Origin: Halovenus rubra
GTDB lineage: Archaea; Halobacteriota; Halobacteria; Halobacteriales; Haloarculaceae
Reading direction: 5' to 3'
Length of the DNA stretch: 64,000 bases
NCBI RefSeq assembly: GCF_026586665.1
Contig: NZ_JAODIY010000011.1
Span: forward strand, 122,533-186,532
The translations under genes were made by a program, and so were the position numbers. The notes under the pieces were generated by a model. The model was not told the origin of the DNA. It saw nothing but the letters and a program-made list of their open reading frames with translations, and did no database searches. Positions 1 to 8,365 of this stretch are shown one piece after another. How positions within the stretch are numbered: position 1 is the stretch's first letter; each line of letters opens with the position of its first letter.

Positions 1-2
1 CC

Positions 3-545
3 GAGAACTTGGTTGGGGTCGCCGAGAGTGCACGCAATATCGAGAACATGATGAGCACGTCGGACATCGACGGGTCCATAGCGGTGGCACCGGTTGTCGA
101 CAAAGTAGTCAACAATCTGTCGTATCCAGACGTCGAGCTTACCACTTCATTACCATCAGATGCCACCGCGGCAGTCGACGCACAGTCGCTCAAGATTGTT
201 CTCTCCCAACTTGTCGAAAACGCCGCTAAACACAACGACAGTGAGGAGCCGTTCGTCATCATCTCAGGGGATATGACCGACAGTGGAAAGCTTCAGCTTG
301 CCGTCTCAGATAACGGGCCCGGTATTCCTGAACACGAACGGGCAGTTCTCGACGCCGGCGAAGAAGACCAGCTTCAACACGGCAGCGGCCTCGGACTCTG
401 GGCCGTTTACTGGGGAGTTACACAGATGGGCGGGACGCTATCTATTACGGACAATGACCCGCGAGGAACCACGGTCGTAGTTGCTGTCCCGTCCGGTGAA
501 CAAACAAAGTCAGACCAGCGTACCGAGAGCGAAGTTACGGCCTGA
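3..545 (+). CDS. Sensor histidine kinase, C-terminal part (5' end outside window)
   Basis: The reading frame is open to the left edge, so only the C-terminal ~180 residues are present. They form the ATP-binding (HATPase_c) domain of a two-component sensor kinase: an N box (LVENAAKH), a G1 box (DNGPGIP) and a G2 box (GSGLGLW) occur in the correct order. The sensor and His-phosphoacceptor regions lie outside the window, so the signal cannot be judged. The tail after the kinase core is short, polar and acidic. The gene converges on korB, with 26 nt between the two stop codons. Confidence 0.85.
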   Translation, partial: ENLVGVAESARNIENMMSTSDIDGSIAVAPVVDKVVNNLSYPDVELTTSLPSDATAAVDAQSLKIVLSQLVENAAKHNDSEEPFVIISGDMTDSGKLQLAVSDNGPGIPEHERAVLDAGEEDQLQHGSGLGLWAVYWGVTQMGGTLSITDNDPRGTTVVVAVPSGEQTKSDQRTESEVTA

Positions 546-571
546 AAAATACAAGGAGTGACAGACTTGAG

Positions 572-1435
572 TCAGTAGAACTCGCGGACGAGGTCCATTG
601 CACCTTCAGGTGCGCCCTCGGGGATATCCGCCATGTTCTCGTCGACGCCTTCGCGTTTTTCCCACGGGACGCTGTTCTCGTCTTGGTAGATAACACCCGT
701 GTACTCGGTATCAGCTTCGACAACCTTCTCACGAGCCGCGTCCTTGTCGTGGCGGTCGTGGTCGGTCTCGCCGAGGTCAACAATACTGTCTCGGAAGTAA
801 TCGTAGGTGTCGACGTCATTGAACGTGACACACGGCGAGTAGACGTTGACGAAACCAAAGCCGTCGTGCTCGATTGCTTCTTTGACGATTTCGGTATGGC
901 GCTGGCTGTCCGACGAGAACGACTGTGCGATAAAGGTCGCACCCGCAGACAGCGCAAGCGCGAGCGGGTTGACTGGGGGCATGCTGGTTCCCTCAGGCGA
1001 CGTCGCTGTCTCGAAGTCCTCGCGAGAGGTCGGCGACGCCTGGCCTTTCGTCAGTCCGTAGATACGGTTATCCATGACAACATAAGACATATCGACGTTG
1101 CGCCGGACAGCGTGGACGAAGTGTCCGGCACCGATGGAGTACCCGTCACCGTCACCGCCTGCGACCATTACCTCAAGCTCGGGGTTAGCGAGTTTTGCAC
1201 CGATGCCGACAGGCAGGGCGCGACCGTGGACGCCGTGGAGTGCATACGAGTGCATGTACGTCCCAATTTTGCCCGAACAGCCAATCCCTGCGACAACGAA
1301 CGTGTCGTCAGGGTGGTTGCCAGTTTCGGCAAGTCCTTTCATCATGCCGTTCATGGTGCCGAAGTCACCGCACCCGGGGCACCACGTCGGCTGTTTGTCC
1401 GATTTGAAGTCAATGAAGCGAACGTCTGAGCTCAT
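572..1435 (-). CDS. korB: 2-oxoacid:ferredoxin oxidoreductase beta subunit (probably 2-oxoglutarate)
   Basis: 287 residues. This is the TPP-binding beta subunit of a CoA-dependent 2-oxoacid:ferredoxin oxidoreductase, which in haloarchaea replaces the NAD-linked dehydrogenase complexes. Cys19 and Cys22 (WCPGCGDF), Cys53 (IGCSG) and Cys202 (SPCVTF) are the expected [4Fe-4S] ligands. GDGDG at 94-98 followed by MDN at 121-123 is the Mg-TPP site. Its start overlaps the korA stop by 4 nt (ATGA), so the two are translationally coupled. The size pair 287/586 residues fits what I recall for Kor rather than Por; substrate choice is inferred from this. Confidence 0.9.
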   Translation of the reverse strand: MSSDVRFIDFKSDKQPTWCPGCGDFGTMNGMMKGLAETGNHPDDTFVVAGIGCSGKIGTYMHSYALHGVHGRALPVGIGAKLANPELEVMVAGGDGDGYSIGAGHFVHAVRRNVDMSYVVMDNRIYGLTKGQASPTSREDFETATSPEGTSMPPVNPLALALSAGATFIAQSFSSDSQRHTEIVKEAIEHDGFGFVNVYSPCVTFNDVDTYDYFRDSIVDLGETDHDRHDKDAAREKVVEADTEYTGVIYQDENSVPWEKREGVDENMADIPEGAPEGAMDLVREFY

Positions 1436-3192
1436 GCTTGTACCTCCTGTGGGGCGAGTACTGCCTCGATTTCGTTTGCAAGTTCGTCCGCCTTGAAGCG
1501 GACGCCGTTGTATTTGTTGATTCGCTCAACGCGTTCGAGAACATCGTGCTCGATTACGTCGGCGAGCTGACCAGTCGCGTTACATTCGACGACAATTGTC
1601 GTCTCTGCCTGTTCAATCGCGTCGCTGAGGTCTGGTCGTGGGAACAGGTACGGAACTGAGAGGAATCGGACATCGGTCTCACGCTCCGAGAGGATGTCCA
1701 GTGCCTCACGCATGGGTCCTTCGTTCGACCCCCACGAGATGACTAGTGTCTCCGCGTCTGTGTCGCCATACTCACGACACTCCCAGTCTTCGCGTTGTTT
1801 TGCCGTCTCAACTTTCTGCTGGCGCTTTTCGACTTGTTCGAGACGGACATCAGTATCTTCCGTCCGTCGACCAAGCGCGTCGTGCTCCAGACCGGTTGTC
1901 ATGTGTGCACCGTCGTCGGTGCCAGGGAACGCCCGCGGGCTGATTCCATCAGCAGTCGAGAAATGCGGCTGGAAGCGACCCTGCTCGTCAAGCCAAGAGT
2001 CAATATCGGTCTCGTCGACAACGTTGCCCCGTTCGATTTCGACTTCATCCATATCGAACGCTTCTGGCGGGAACGTCTGTTCGGTAACTGCAAGCGAAAG
2101 GTCAGAGACGAGGAATACCGGAATCTGGTACTTTTCAGCGAGGTTGAATGCCTCGACAGTCTTCCAGAAGCACTCCGCGACCGTTGTTGGTGCAACCGCA
2201 AAGCGGTCGATTTCGCCGTGACCGCCGTAGAGCACCATATCGAGGTCACCCTGTTCCTGTTTGGTCGGCATTCCTGTCGATGGACCAGCGCGCATCACGT
2301 CACAGATGACAAGCGGCGTTTCGCTTGTTGCAACAAGTCCAAACGTTTCTGTCATCAGGTCGATTCCCGGCCCCGATGTGGCAGTCATCGCGCGTGCACC
2401 CGAACGGGCAGCCCCAAGCGCGAGATTGATTGCGGCGAGTTCGTCTTCGGCCTGAACGACTTTGCCACCGAACTCGTCGATACGACCGGTGAGATACGTC
2501 ATCACGTCAGTTGCGGGCGTAATCGGGTAGCCAGCGTAGAACCGACAGCCTGCGGCGATTGCGCCCATCCCGATGGCTTGGTCACCGTTAAGCAGGACAT
2601 AATCTTCGTCGGTTGTCTCGAGGTCGTAGTCGTACTCGTGATTGTACTCCTCGGCCGCATACTCCTGTCCGAGGCGCGCTGCCTTGCAGTTGTTCTCGAC
2701 GATAGACTGTCCCTTGTCGGAGAATCGCTTTTCGAGCGCCGAATCGAGATTCTCGATGGGGAAATCAGCAACCTCACAGGCAACACCGAGCGCAACGATA
2801 TTGCGCATGATGGCACCGCCAGCGTCCTCGGCGAGGCCCTTGAGTGGCACGTCGAGTCCAATCATCTCGTCGGGGATTTCCACGTCTTGCATCGTGGTCC
2901 GTTCGCCATCGTAGATGATGACACTCCCCTCGTGGAGTTCGTCCATATTTTCGTCGATAGTCCGCTCGGTCAACGCAATGAGGATGTCCAGGCGGTCGAC
3001 GACACTCTCGACGCGGTCGACTGACGTCCGTACCTTATAAGCAGTGTACCCGCCTCGGATTCGCGATGCGAAATCCTTCGAGGTGAAGACGTGCCGGCCG
3101 GCGCGTGAGAGCGCCTGTGCAAAGATCTTCCCGGTGGAGTCGATTCCATCGCCGGCTTCACCGCCGATGGCCCAGTTCAGGTCTTCTGGCAT
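1432..3192 (-). CDS. korA: 2-oxoacid:ferredoxin oxidoreductase alpha subunit (gamma-alpha fusion)
   Basis: 586 residues. The N-terminal ~190 residues are the gamma-type domain (starting IGGEAGDGIDSTGK), fused to the alpha pyrimidine-binding domain (GMGAIAAGCRFYAGYPITPA near 215-230), then domain II and a C-terminal transketolase-C-like part. With KorB it would form the (alpha-beta)2 enzyme oxidising a 2-oxoacid to acyl-CoA while reducing ferredoxin. It is the first gene of korAB. An A/T-rich stretch at 3219-3228 lies 27-36 nt before the ATG and may be its TATA element. Confidence 0.92.
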   Translation of the reverse strand: MPEDLNWAIGGEAGDGIDSTGKIFAQALSRAGRHVFTSKDFASRIRGGYTAYKVRTSVDRVESVVDRLDILIALTERTIDENMDELHEGSVIIYDGERTTMQDVEIPDEMIGLDVPLKGLAEDAGGAIMRNIVALGVACEVADFPIENLDSALEKRFSDKGQSIVENNCKAARLGQEYAAEEYNHEYDYDLETTDEDYVLLNGDQAIGMGAIAAGCRFYAGYPITPATDVMTYLTGRIDEFGGKVVQAEDELAAINLALGAARSGARAMTATSGPGIDLMTETFGLVATSETPLVICDVMRAGPSTGMPTKQEQGDLDMVLYGGHGEIDRFAVAPTTVAECFWKTVEAFNLAEKYQIPVFLVSDLSLAVTEQTFPPEAFDMDEVEIERGNVVDETDIDSWLDEQGRFQPHFSTADGISPRAFPGTDDGAHMTTGLEHDALGRRTEDTDVRLEQVEKRQQKVETAKQREDWECREYGDTDAETLVISWGSNEGPMREALDILSERETDVRFLSVPYLFPRPDLSDAIEQAETTIVVECNATGQLADVIEHDVLERVERINKYNGVRFKADELANEIEAVLAPQEVQA

Positions 3193-3387
3193 GCTACTTT
3201 TTCACTCTGGTGGCCGGACGAAAAAACCTTCTGTCATCGCGCGCCACGTCCTGTATGATTGTTCATTCAATACCCCGGTAGAACCGCTGTGACTGACCAT
3301 ACGTCCGATTCTATAAGAGAGAAATCGGAATTGAAGACATTTGAATAACAGGTAAAAGAGGTGACGAAGCCGGTCTAGTGGTTCGCA

Positions 3388-3394
3388 ATTTAAG
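3388..3394 (+). promoter_or_regulatory. TATA element of the acyl-CoA dehydrogenase gene
   Basis: ATTTAAG lies about 27 nt before the ATG at 3418. This predicts transcription starting at or next to the start codon, hence a leaderless mRNA. Judged by spacing and motif only. Confidence 0.55.
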
Positions 3395-3417
3395 AGCGAT
3401 GAGCCCCTAGTGGTGGT

Positions 3418-4572
3418 ATGGATTTGCTCGATGCGAGCATCATACCAGAAGAGGCTTGTTCTGTCAAACAAGAAGCGCGAGAATTTGCCAAAGAGCATAT
3501 TGAACCGAATGCCGAGGAGTACTTCGAGCGCGGTGAGTACCCATGGGAGATTGTCGAAAAGGGGATGGAAGCGGGACTCGTTGGACAATCTATCTCCGAG
3601 GAGTACGGCGGGCGTGGCCTCTCGCTGTCCGAGATGCTTGCCATCGCTGAGGAGTTCTATCGTGCCGACGCCGGTATCGCACTGAGCCTGCAACTCGCCG
3701 AGTTCGGAACAAACATTCTCGAAAAACACGGAAACGATGAGCAGAAAGATGAGTATCTCAGGCCAGTCGCCGCAAATGAACAAATTTCTGGGCTGGCGGT
3801 TTCCGAACCTGATACCGGTAGCGATATGGCAGGGATGTCAACCTCGGCCGAGAAGCAAGGCGAAGAGTGGGTCCTCAACGGCGAGAAGTACTGGGTCGGG
3901 AACGGTGTCGAGGCCGACTGGATGACAGTCTACGCCAAAACTGGCGACGACCCCGACAACCGCTATGGCAATTACTCCGTGTTTATCGTCCCGACTGACG
4001 CGCCGGGGTATGAGGCCGAGCATATCCCCGAAAAGATGTGTTACCGTGCCTCCAAGCAGGCTCATATCACGTTCAACGACTGTCGAATTCCCGAGGAGAA
4101 CCTCATTGGGACACAAGGGGCCGGATTCTACATGATCGCCGAGTTCTTCAATCACGGGCGAACCGTCGTAGCTGGCCACGGTCTTGGCCTCGCAGCGGCC
4201 GCAATTGAGGAAGCTTCGTCGTTCGTTCATGACCGAGAAGCGTTTGGCCGGACCGTCGACGAGTTCCAGGCTGTCCAACACGACCTCTCGGATATGCGCC
4301 TCGAATTCGAGTCTGCACGTGCATTGGCATGGCGGGCCGTCGACAAGGTCGAAACCAACGACAACGCTGGCTACTGGGCCGCGCTGGCTAAAACCCGGGC
4401 AACAGAAGCCGCAACCGAGTGCGCCGAGTTGGGAATGCAACTCCACGGGGGCCGGTCTGTCCTCGAAGAAAACAAAATATCGCGGGTGTACCGTGACGCT
4501 CGTGTGCCGGTTATCTACGAAGGTGCAAACCCCATCCAGCGCAACCTGATTTATCGTCAGGCCGAGCGGTAA
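3418..4572 (+). CDS. Acyl-CoA dehydrogenase
   Basis: 384 residues, full length for the family (380-400). It has the all-alpha N-domain, the FAD signature in GLAVSEPDTGSDMAG (around 125-139) and the C-terminal helical domain ending VIYEGANPIQRN, whose Glu is at the position of the catalytic base. The enzyme oxidises acyl-CoA to 2-enoyl-CoA and passes electrons to an ETF. The chain-length or branched-chain preference cannot be read from sequence. No etfAB or enoyl-CoA hydratase is adjacent; the next gene is a small flavin reductase 53 nt downstream, possibly co-transcribed. Confidence 0.92.
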   Translation: MDLLDASIIPEEACSVKQEAREFAKEHIEPNAEEYFERGEYPWEIVEKGMEAGLVGQSISEEYGGRGLSLSEMLAIAEEFYRADAGIALSLQLAEFGTNILEKHGNDEQKDEYLRPVAANEQISGLAVSEPDTGSDMAGMSTSAEKQGEEWVLNGEKYWVGNGVEADWMTVYAKTGDDPDNRYGNYSVFIVPTDAPGYEAEHIPEKMCYRASKQAHITFNDCRIPEENLIGTQGAGFYMIAEFFNHGRTVVAGHGLGLAAAAIEEASSFVHDREAFGRTVDEFQAVQHDLSDMRLEFESARALAWRAVDKVETNDNAGYWAALAKTRATEAATECAELGMQLHGGRSVLEENKISRVYRDARVPVIYEGANPIQRNLIYRQAER

Positions 4573-4625
4573 GGAAAGCCCCCGAAGAGCGAAACGCCCT
4601 TGATGCTCTCACCGGAAAAGCGCGT

Positions 4626-5279
4626 ATGGAGGAAACGCCTGCGGAGGTGAACGAAGTTCGTGATGTCGGGCCAGACGCAATCGCGCTCGATATCGAGTCG
4701 CCTGACGACTTCGATGCGGCACCCGGACAGTTCATCAAAGTCACACTTACTGTTGACGGCGACGAGGAATCCAGATTTTATACTATTTCCTCACCCAGCG
4801 TCGAGGATACGTTCGAGATGACCGTCGGTATCGATTCAGACGGCGAGGTCAGTCCCCAGTTGCGTGCTCTCAGTGCTGGCGACGAGCTCGTGTTGTCGGG
4901 TCCTTACGGGAACGCATACTACGAGGAAGAAGACCAAGTCTGTCTTATTGCGGGCGGACCCGGTATCGGCCCGTCTGTCGGGATTGCCGAGCGCGCGCTG
5001 ACCGACGGCGGTGAAGCAGCCGTTGTCTACCGTGATGACGACCCAATCCACAGGGAGCGACTCGAGACCCTGACCGCAGACGGTGGCGATGTCCGTGTGC
5101 TTGACAGTGAAAGTTCGCTCTCGACGGCTGTGCGGGCCAGCCTAGATACGTTGAGTGGAGATATCGAGACAACACAAGTGTTTGTCTACGGCTTTGCTGA
5201 GTTCCTCGACGATGCGATGGACGCTATCGAGCGCGCTGGCGGGGAACCCGACGGCGCAAAGGTCGAAAATTTCGGCTGA
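4626..5279 (+). CDS. FNR-family FAD/NAD(P) oxidoreductase
   Basis: 217 residues. A ferredoxin-NADP reductase-like fold: an N-terminal beta-barrel with the FAD motif RFYTISSP (about 55-62), a second flavin strand (SGPYGNAYY), then a nucleotide-binding half starting GGPGIGPSVGIAE. It ends VENFG, an aromatic-Gly terminus as in FNR proteins. It has no iron-sulfur or globin domain, so it is a stand-alone reductase; its acceptor is unknown. It follows the acyl-CoA dehydrogenase on the same strand, which could mean co-expression, but a functional link is only inference. Confidence 0.8.
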   Translation: MEETPAEVNEVRDVGPDAIALDIESPDDFDAAPGQFIKVTLTVDGDEESRFYTISSPSVEDTFEMTVGIDSDGEVSPQLRALSAGDELVLSGPYGNAYYEEEDQVCLIAGGPGIGPSVGIAERALTDGGEAAVVYRDDDPIHRERLETLTADGGDVRVLDSESSLSTAVRASLDTLSGDIETTQVFVYGFAEFLDDAMDAIERAGGEPDGAKVENFG

Positions 5280-5300
5280 GTTCGCTCAAATAGTACAGAT

Positions 5301-5307
5301 TTTATTA
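5301..5307 (+). promoter_or_regulatory. TATA element of the zinc-finger gene
   Basis: TTTATTA is centred 29 nt before the ATG at 5333, which fits a leaderless or nearly leaderless transcript. Confidence 0.5.
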
Positions 5308-5332
5308 CGGTTCGTCACATCTTCTCATGTGA

Positions 5333-6175
5333 ATGGTCTATCGCTGGCGGTGTCGTCACTGTGACTTCTCGGCGTGGGGGCAACGACGGGAGCAAGTCGC
5401 CAACCGTGTCAAACAGCACCTCGTCGAGCACAACCGACACAATATTTCCGACGGAGGAATGCAACTCCAATGGTCGTGCCCATACTGTGAGCGGACTGAA
5501 CAGAGTACAGATGGTTCGCGTGCGCTGAACAGTTACAAAGAGCATCTGTTCGAGCATGTTGAGGCACTCATGGAGTCGGGCGTTCACGTCGCCGAAGATT
5601 TCGGCTACGTGGGAAGTGCAATGGTCGCCGCGCCACTCGAAGGGACCGGCGCGGACAACGCCCGTATCCATTTCCTATCACCGGGCGATATTATTGTGTT
5701 GGTCACGACAAACGCTGTGCGGCGGATACAGTTACTCCAACAAGAACTTTCGGAGCTGCCCGCCTGGATTGTCGTTGTAACTACGAATGATCAACCACTC
5801 AAAGCGATGCCAAAAGAAGAGCTTTCTTCGCTGCCAATAGAGGTCGTCCAACTCGACAAGCAACTCGGGTTGTCAGGACTGGGCGAGACGATTTCTCGTG
5901 TACTGAGCGAGCAAGAGAAGATGGACGGCAGAATCTCTTGTGGGTTCGATATCCTCCCAGACTTAGTCGAGACGTTCGACCTGCAAAAAGTGTTCCAGTT
6001 CCTGCACATTCTCACCAACCGTCTCGAAGATGCAAACGCCCTCTCACATTTTTATATTGACCCATCCTCGGGATACGAAGGAAGTGCAAACGTCCTCGAA
6101 GAGATGTTCGACCTACGGATTGACGCGACCGAGAACACGTTCGTCTCCGGGCCACAAGCCCCAAGCGGTAACTGA
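5333..6175 (+). CDS. Zinc-finger protein with degenerate RecA/KaiC-like C-terminal half
   Basis: 280 residues. The first ~85 residues hold two Cys/His clusters (CRHCDFSAW with H29 and H33; CPYCERTEQ with two later His), which look like two C2H2-type zinc fingers. The rest, from about residue 110, resembles the core of KaiC/RecA-like haloarchaeal proteins (strands IIVLVTTN and WIVVVTTN, then a helix-strand pattern ending FDLRIDATENTFV), but I see no Walker A, so it is probably not an active ATPase. It has its own TATA element and converges on a HEAT-repeat gene with 14 nt between them. Function unknown. Confidence 0.75.
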   Translation: MVYRWRCRHCDFSAWGQRREQVANRVKQHLVEHNRHNISDGGMQLQWSCPYCERTEQSTDGSRALNSYKEHLFEHVEALMESGVHVAEDFGYVGSAMVAAPLEGTGADNARIHFLSPGDIIVLVTTNAVRRIQLLQQELSELPAWIVVVTTNDQPLKAMPKEELSSLPIEVVQLDKQLGLSGLGETISRVLSEQEKMDGRISCGFDILPDLVETFDLQKVFQFLHILTNRLEDANALSHFYIDPSSGYEGSANVLEEMFDLRIDATENTFVSGPQAPSGN

Positions 6176-6189
6176 TTGTTGGGCGGTCT

Positions 6190-7446
6190 CTAGGTGTCAG
6201 GTGCACCGTCGTCGTCATCCTCAGAGTAATCCTCGGGCTCACTAACGTACGTGTAATTAACGCCCGTCGAAACGAGTTCAGCGCCAGGGTCAGTACCAAG
6301 CTTATCCAGAACAAACTGCGTCCGGACCCATGGCTCTGAGCCACCCTCCTGTCGTTGCCGATACATCATGAGGCGCTTTTCGAGGTCTTTACCGCCAAGT
6401 TTGGCCAGCGTTGTTGCCGCGACTTGGGCCGTCGAGTCGTCCTCGTCGTCCAGTGCGTCAATAAGACATTCCTGTACTTGAGGATCAGCTTCATCAACTA
6501 GTCGGCCGATGAGCCAGATGGCGTTGCGTCGGATAGCCCACCGCTCGCTTTCGTTCAGAATATCAACGAGCTGTGGAACCACGTCAACCAACTCCAACGC
6601 TTCCAGCTGTTCGACAATCGTCGAGCGCATCTTATGACTTTTGTCCGACGGTGCTTGGACGAACAGCTCGATGAGCGAGATGATTGCAGTTCGACGGATT
6701 GGGCCTGATTCGTCCTCAAGTGCTCGTAATAACACGACAAGAGGTTCAATCGACCCGTACTGGCCAAGATTTTCGATGGCTATCTGGCGGACTTCCGGGT
6801 CGGCATCTCTGGCTGCTGGGATGAGTGCATCGAGGGCATTTTTCGTCCCGAGTGCACCAAGCGCGCTCGCTGCTTCCTTCTGGACCCGCGTGTCGGGGTC
6901 GGTCAGTCGTGTGGCAAGAGCCTCGACACAGCGATCGTCACCAATAGAGCCACACGCCCGGACGGCGCGAAGGCGAACGCGCGCGTCAGTATCAGTAAAC
7001 GCGCTGACAAGGGCCGGCAACGTCTCCTCGCCACCAAACCAGCCAATGCCTGTCGCGGCGACCAGTCGGAACTCCGGTCGGTCCATTTCGAGCCATTCGA
7101 CAAGGTTCTCGGCGATGAGCCATCCGGGTGCGCTTGAGACATCAAAATCCGCAAAACGGTTGATAAGCCGTTTGAGCGGTTCGTCACCGAACCGAACCAG
7201 CGAGTCGACAGCCTGTGAACGGACGTCTTCGTCGTCACACTGCTGGACTGTTACAATGAGTTCGGTAATAACCTCTTCTCGGCCCTGCTCTTCGGAAAGG
7301 TCCGAAAAATCACCCAGTAACTCGGCGGCACGCTGGCGGACCACAGGGCTGGACCCCCGTTTCATGTAGCCGATAAGTTTGGTCGTCTCACCGGCGCGGG
7401 CGAGTTCATAGAGGAACGTCTCTCCTTTGGAGTTCTCGAATGACAT
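6190..7446 (-). CDS. HEAT-repeat protein, paralogue of the che-linked one
   Basis: 418 residues made almost entirely of HEAT/PBS-lyase-type helical repeats of about 31 residues (recurring VRxRAxxALGxxGxxxAL patterns), ending in an acidic tail rich in Asp/Glu. It closely resembles in layout the HEAT protein at 17109-18350, including the start (short basic segment, then EREERAAxLLGxF-like helices). In Halobacterium a HEAT-repeat protein is encoded with, and interacts with, the taxis proteins; that supports a scaffold role, but the partner is unknown. Possible TATA on the minus strand at 7482-7488, giving a short leader. Confidence 0.8.
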   Translation of the reverse strand: MSFENSKGETFLYELARAGETTKLIGYMKRGSSPVVRQRAAELLGDFSDLSEEQGREEVITELIVTVQQCDDEDVRSQAVDSLVRFGDEPLKRLINRFADFDVSSAPGWLIAENLVEWLEMDRPEFRLVAATGIGWFGGEETLPALVSAFTDTDARVRLRAVRACGSIGDDRCVEALATRLTDPDTRVQKEAASALGALGTKNALDALIPAARDADPEVRQIAIENLGQYGSIEPLVVLLRALEDESGPIRRTAIISLIELFVQAPSDKSHKMRSTIVEQLEALELVDVVPQLVDILNESERWAIRRNAIWLIGRLVDEADPQVQECLIDALDDEDDSTAQVAATTLAKLGGKDLEKRLMMYRQRQEGGSEPWVRTQFVLDKLGTDPGAELVSTGVNYTYVSEPEDYSEDDDDGAPDT

Positions 7447-7512
7447 CCGTCGCTTCGCTTAAATCTACGGGAAGAGCCCGCATAAATGTACGTCTCTGCG
7501 GTCCGATATGTG

Positions 7513-8217
7513 TCACACTCGAACGTCCCAATACGAGACAGACGCAAGCGGGCCACCAGCGGGTGTCTTCCCAATAGCTTTATCGACTGTCCGGAAACCA
7601 GATGCGAAGACGTTTGGCAACTCGCGGTAGAACCCATACGGGAACACCCAGTCGTGTTCCGCGGCAACGAGGTCGAGGTCAGCGCCGTCGAGAAGGTTTC
7701 TAACTTCCGAGTTAGAGTAGAGCCGCGACCCCATTGGGAGTGCCCATGTGTACAGTGACCGTGCTGATTTCCGGTTGAACGTGTCGAAGAAAATTTGATT
7801 CTGCGAGACACGTTGCATTTCCTGCATGAACTCCGCTGGTTCGTGCATGAGGTGGAAAAACCGCATTGCCACAACAGTATCGAAGTGGTTATCCGGGAAG
7901 GGAAGCCGAGCGGCATCGCCACGCATGTACTCTAGTTTGCCGTCGACGCCAGCAGCTTGCGCCCGTTCGCGTCCTTGTTGGAGCATCGCTGCCGAGATAT
8001 CGAGACCGACGATATCCGCACCACGCTCTGCAAGCATAGCCGTAAAGCGCCCGGTTCCACACGCAATTTCGAGGACTTTGCTATCCTCAACCGGAGTGAC
8101 CGCCTGCAACACTGCCCGCTTCTCGCGGTCGTTGATGAGGCGACCACCCTGTGAGAACCGCTTGTCATCGTAGGCCTCGGCAACGTCCTCGGCCTGGTAC
8201 CACTCCTGTCCTTTCAC
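7513..8217 (-). CDS. SAM-dependent class I methyltransferase
   Basis: 234 residues. Motif I is KVLEIACGTGRF (about 45-56), motif II the acidic loop GLDISAAML (about 69-77) and motif IV NHFDTVVAMRFF. This is the UbiE/COQ5-like small-molecule methyltransferase fold. The substrate cannot be told. The start is GTG: TTATTAATG on the minus strand around 8244-8252 lies 27-35 nt upstream, fitting leaderless transcription. It is divergent from the glycosyltransferase gene. Confidence 0.85.
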   Translation of the reverse strand: MKGQEWYQAEDVAEAYDDKRFSQGGRLINDREKRAVLQAVTPVEDSKVLEIACGTGRFTAMLAERGADIVGLDISAAMLQQGRERAQAAGVDGKLEYMRGDAARLPFPDNHFDTVVAMRFFHLMHEPAEFMQEMQRVSQNQIFFDTFNRKSARSLYTWALPMGSRLYSNSEVRNLLDGADLDLVAAEHDWVFPYGFYRELPNVFASGFRTVDKAIGKTPAGGPLASVSYWDVRV

Positions 8218-8335
8218 GTTAGGTGCTCTTCATTCCCCCTGCATTAATAATGAACCGATACCGGCTGAACGCGAGGTAGCTGGGATGAGGTTACCGACAG
8301 AGATGAGGCCAAACGATGGCGGCGGATGGGCGGGG

Positions 8336-8343
8336 TTTTTTAC
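8336..8343 (+). promoter_or_regulatory. TATA element that fixes the glycosyltransferase start
   Basis: TTTTTTAC is about 26 nt before the ATG at 8366. The earlier in-frame ATG at 8285 lies upstream of this element, so the internal ATG is preferred. Confidence 0.55.
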
Positions 8344-8365
8344 TGCCGGCACCGACGCGACGAGT

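Noticed and set aside
1795-3024. 409-residue frame on the plus strand across korA
   Set aside because: It is antisense to korA, whose motifs and coupling with korB are clear; the protein is Cys/Arg-rich and lacks any domain. A typical shadow frame in codon-biased DNA.
3202-3783. 193-residue minus-strand frame over the korA - acyl-CoA dehydrogenase interval
   Set aside because: Most of it is antisense to the acyl-CoA dehydrogenase start; no recognisable domain, and it would cover the promoters of both flanking genes.
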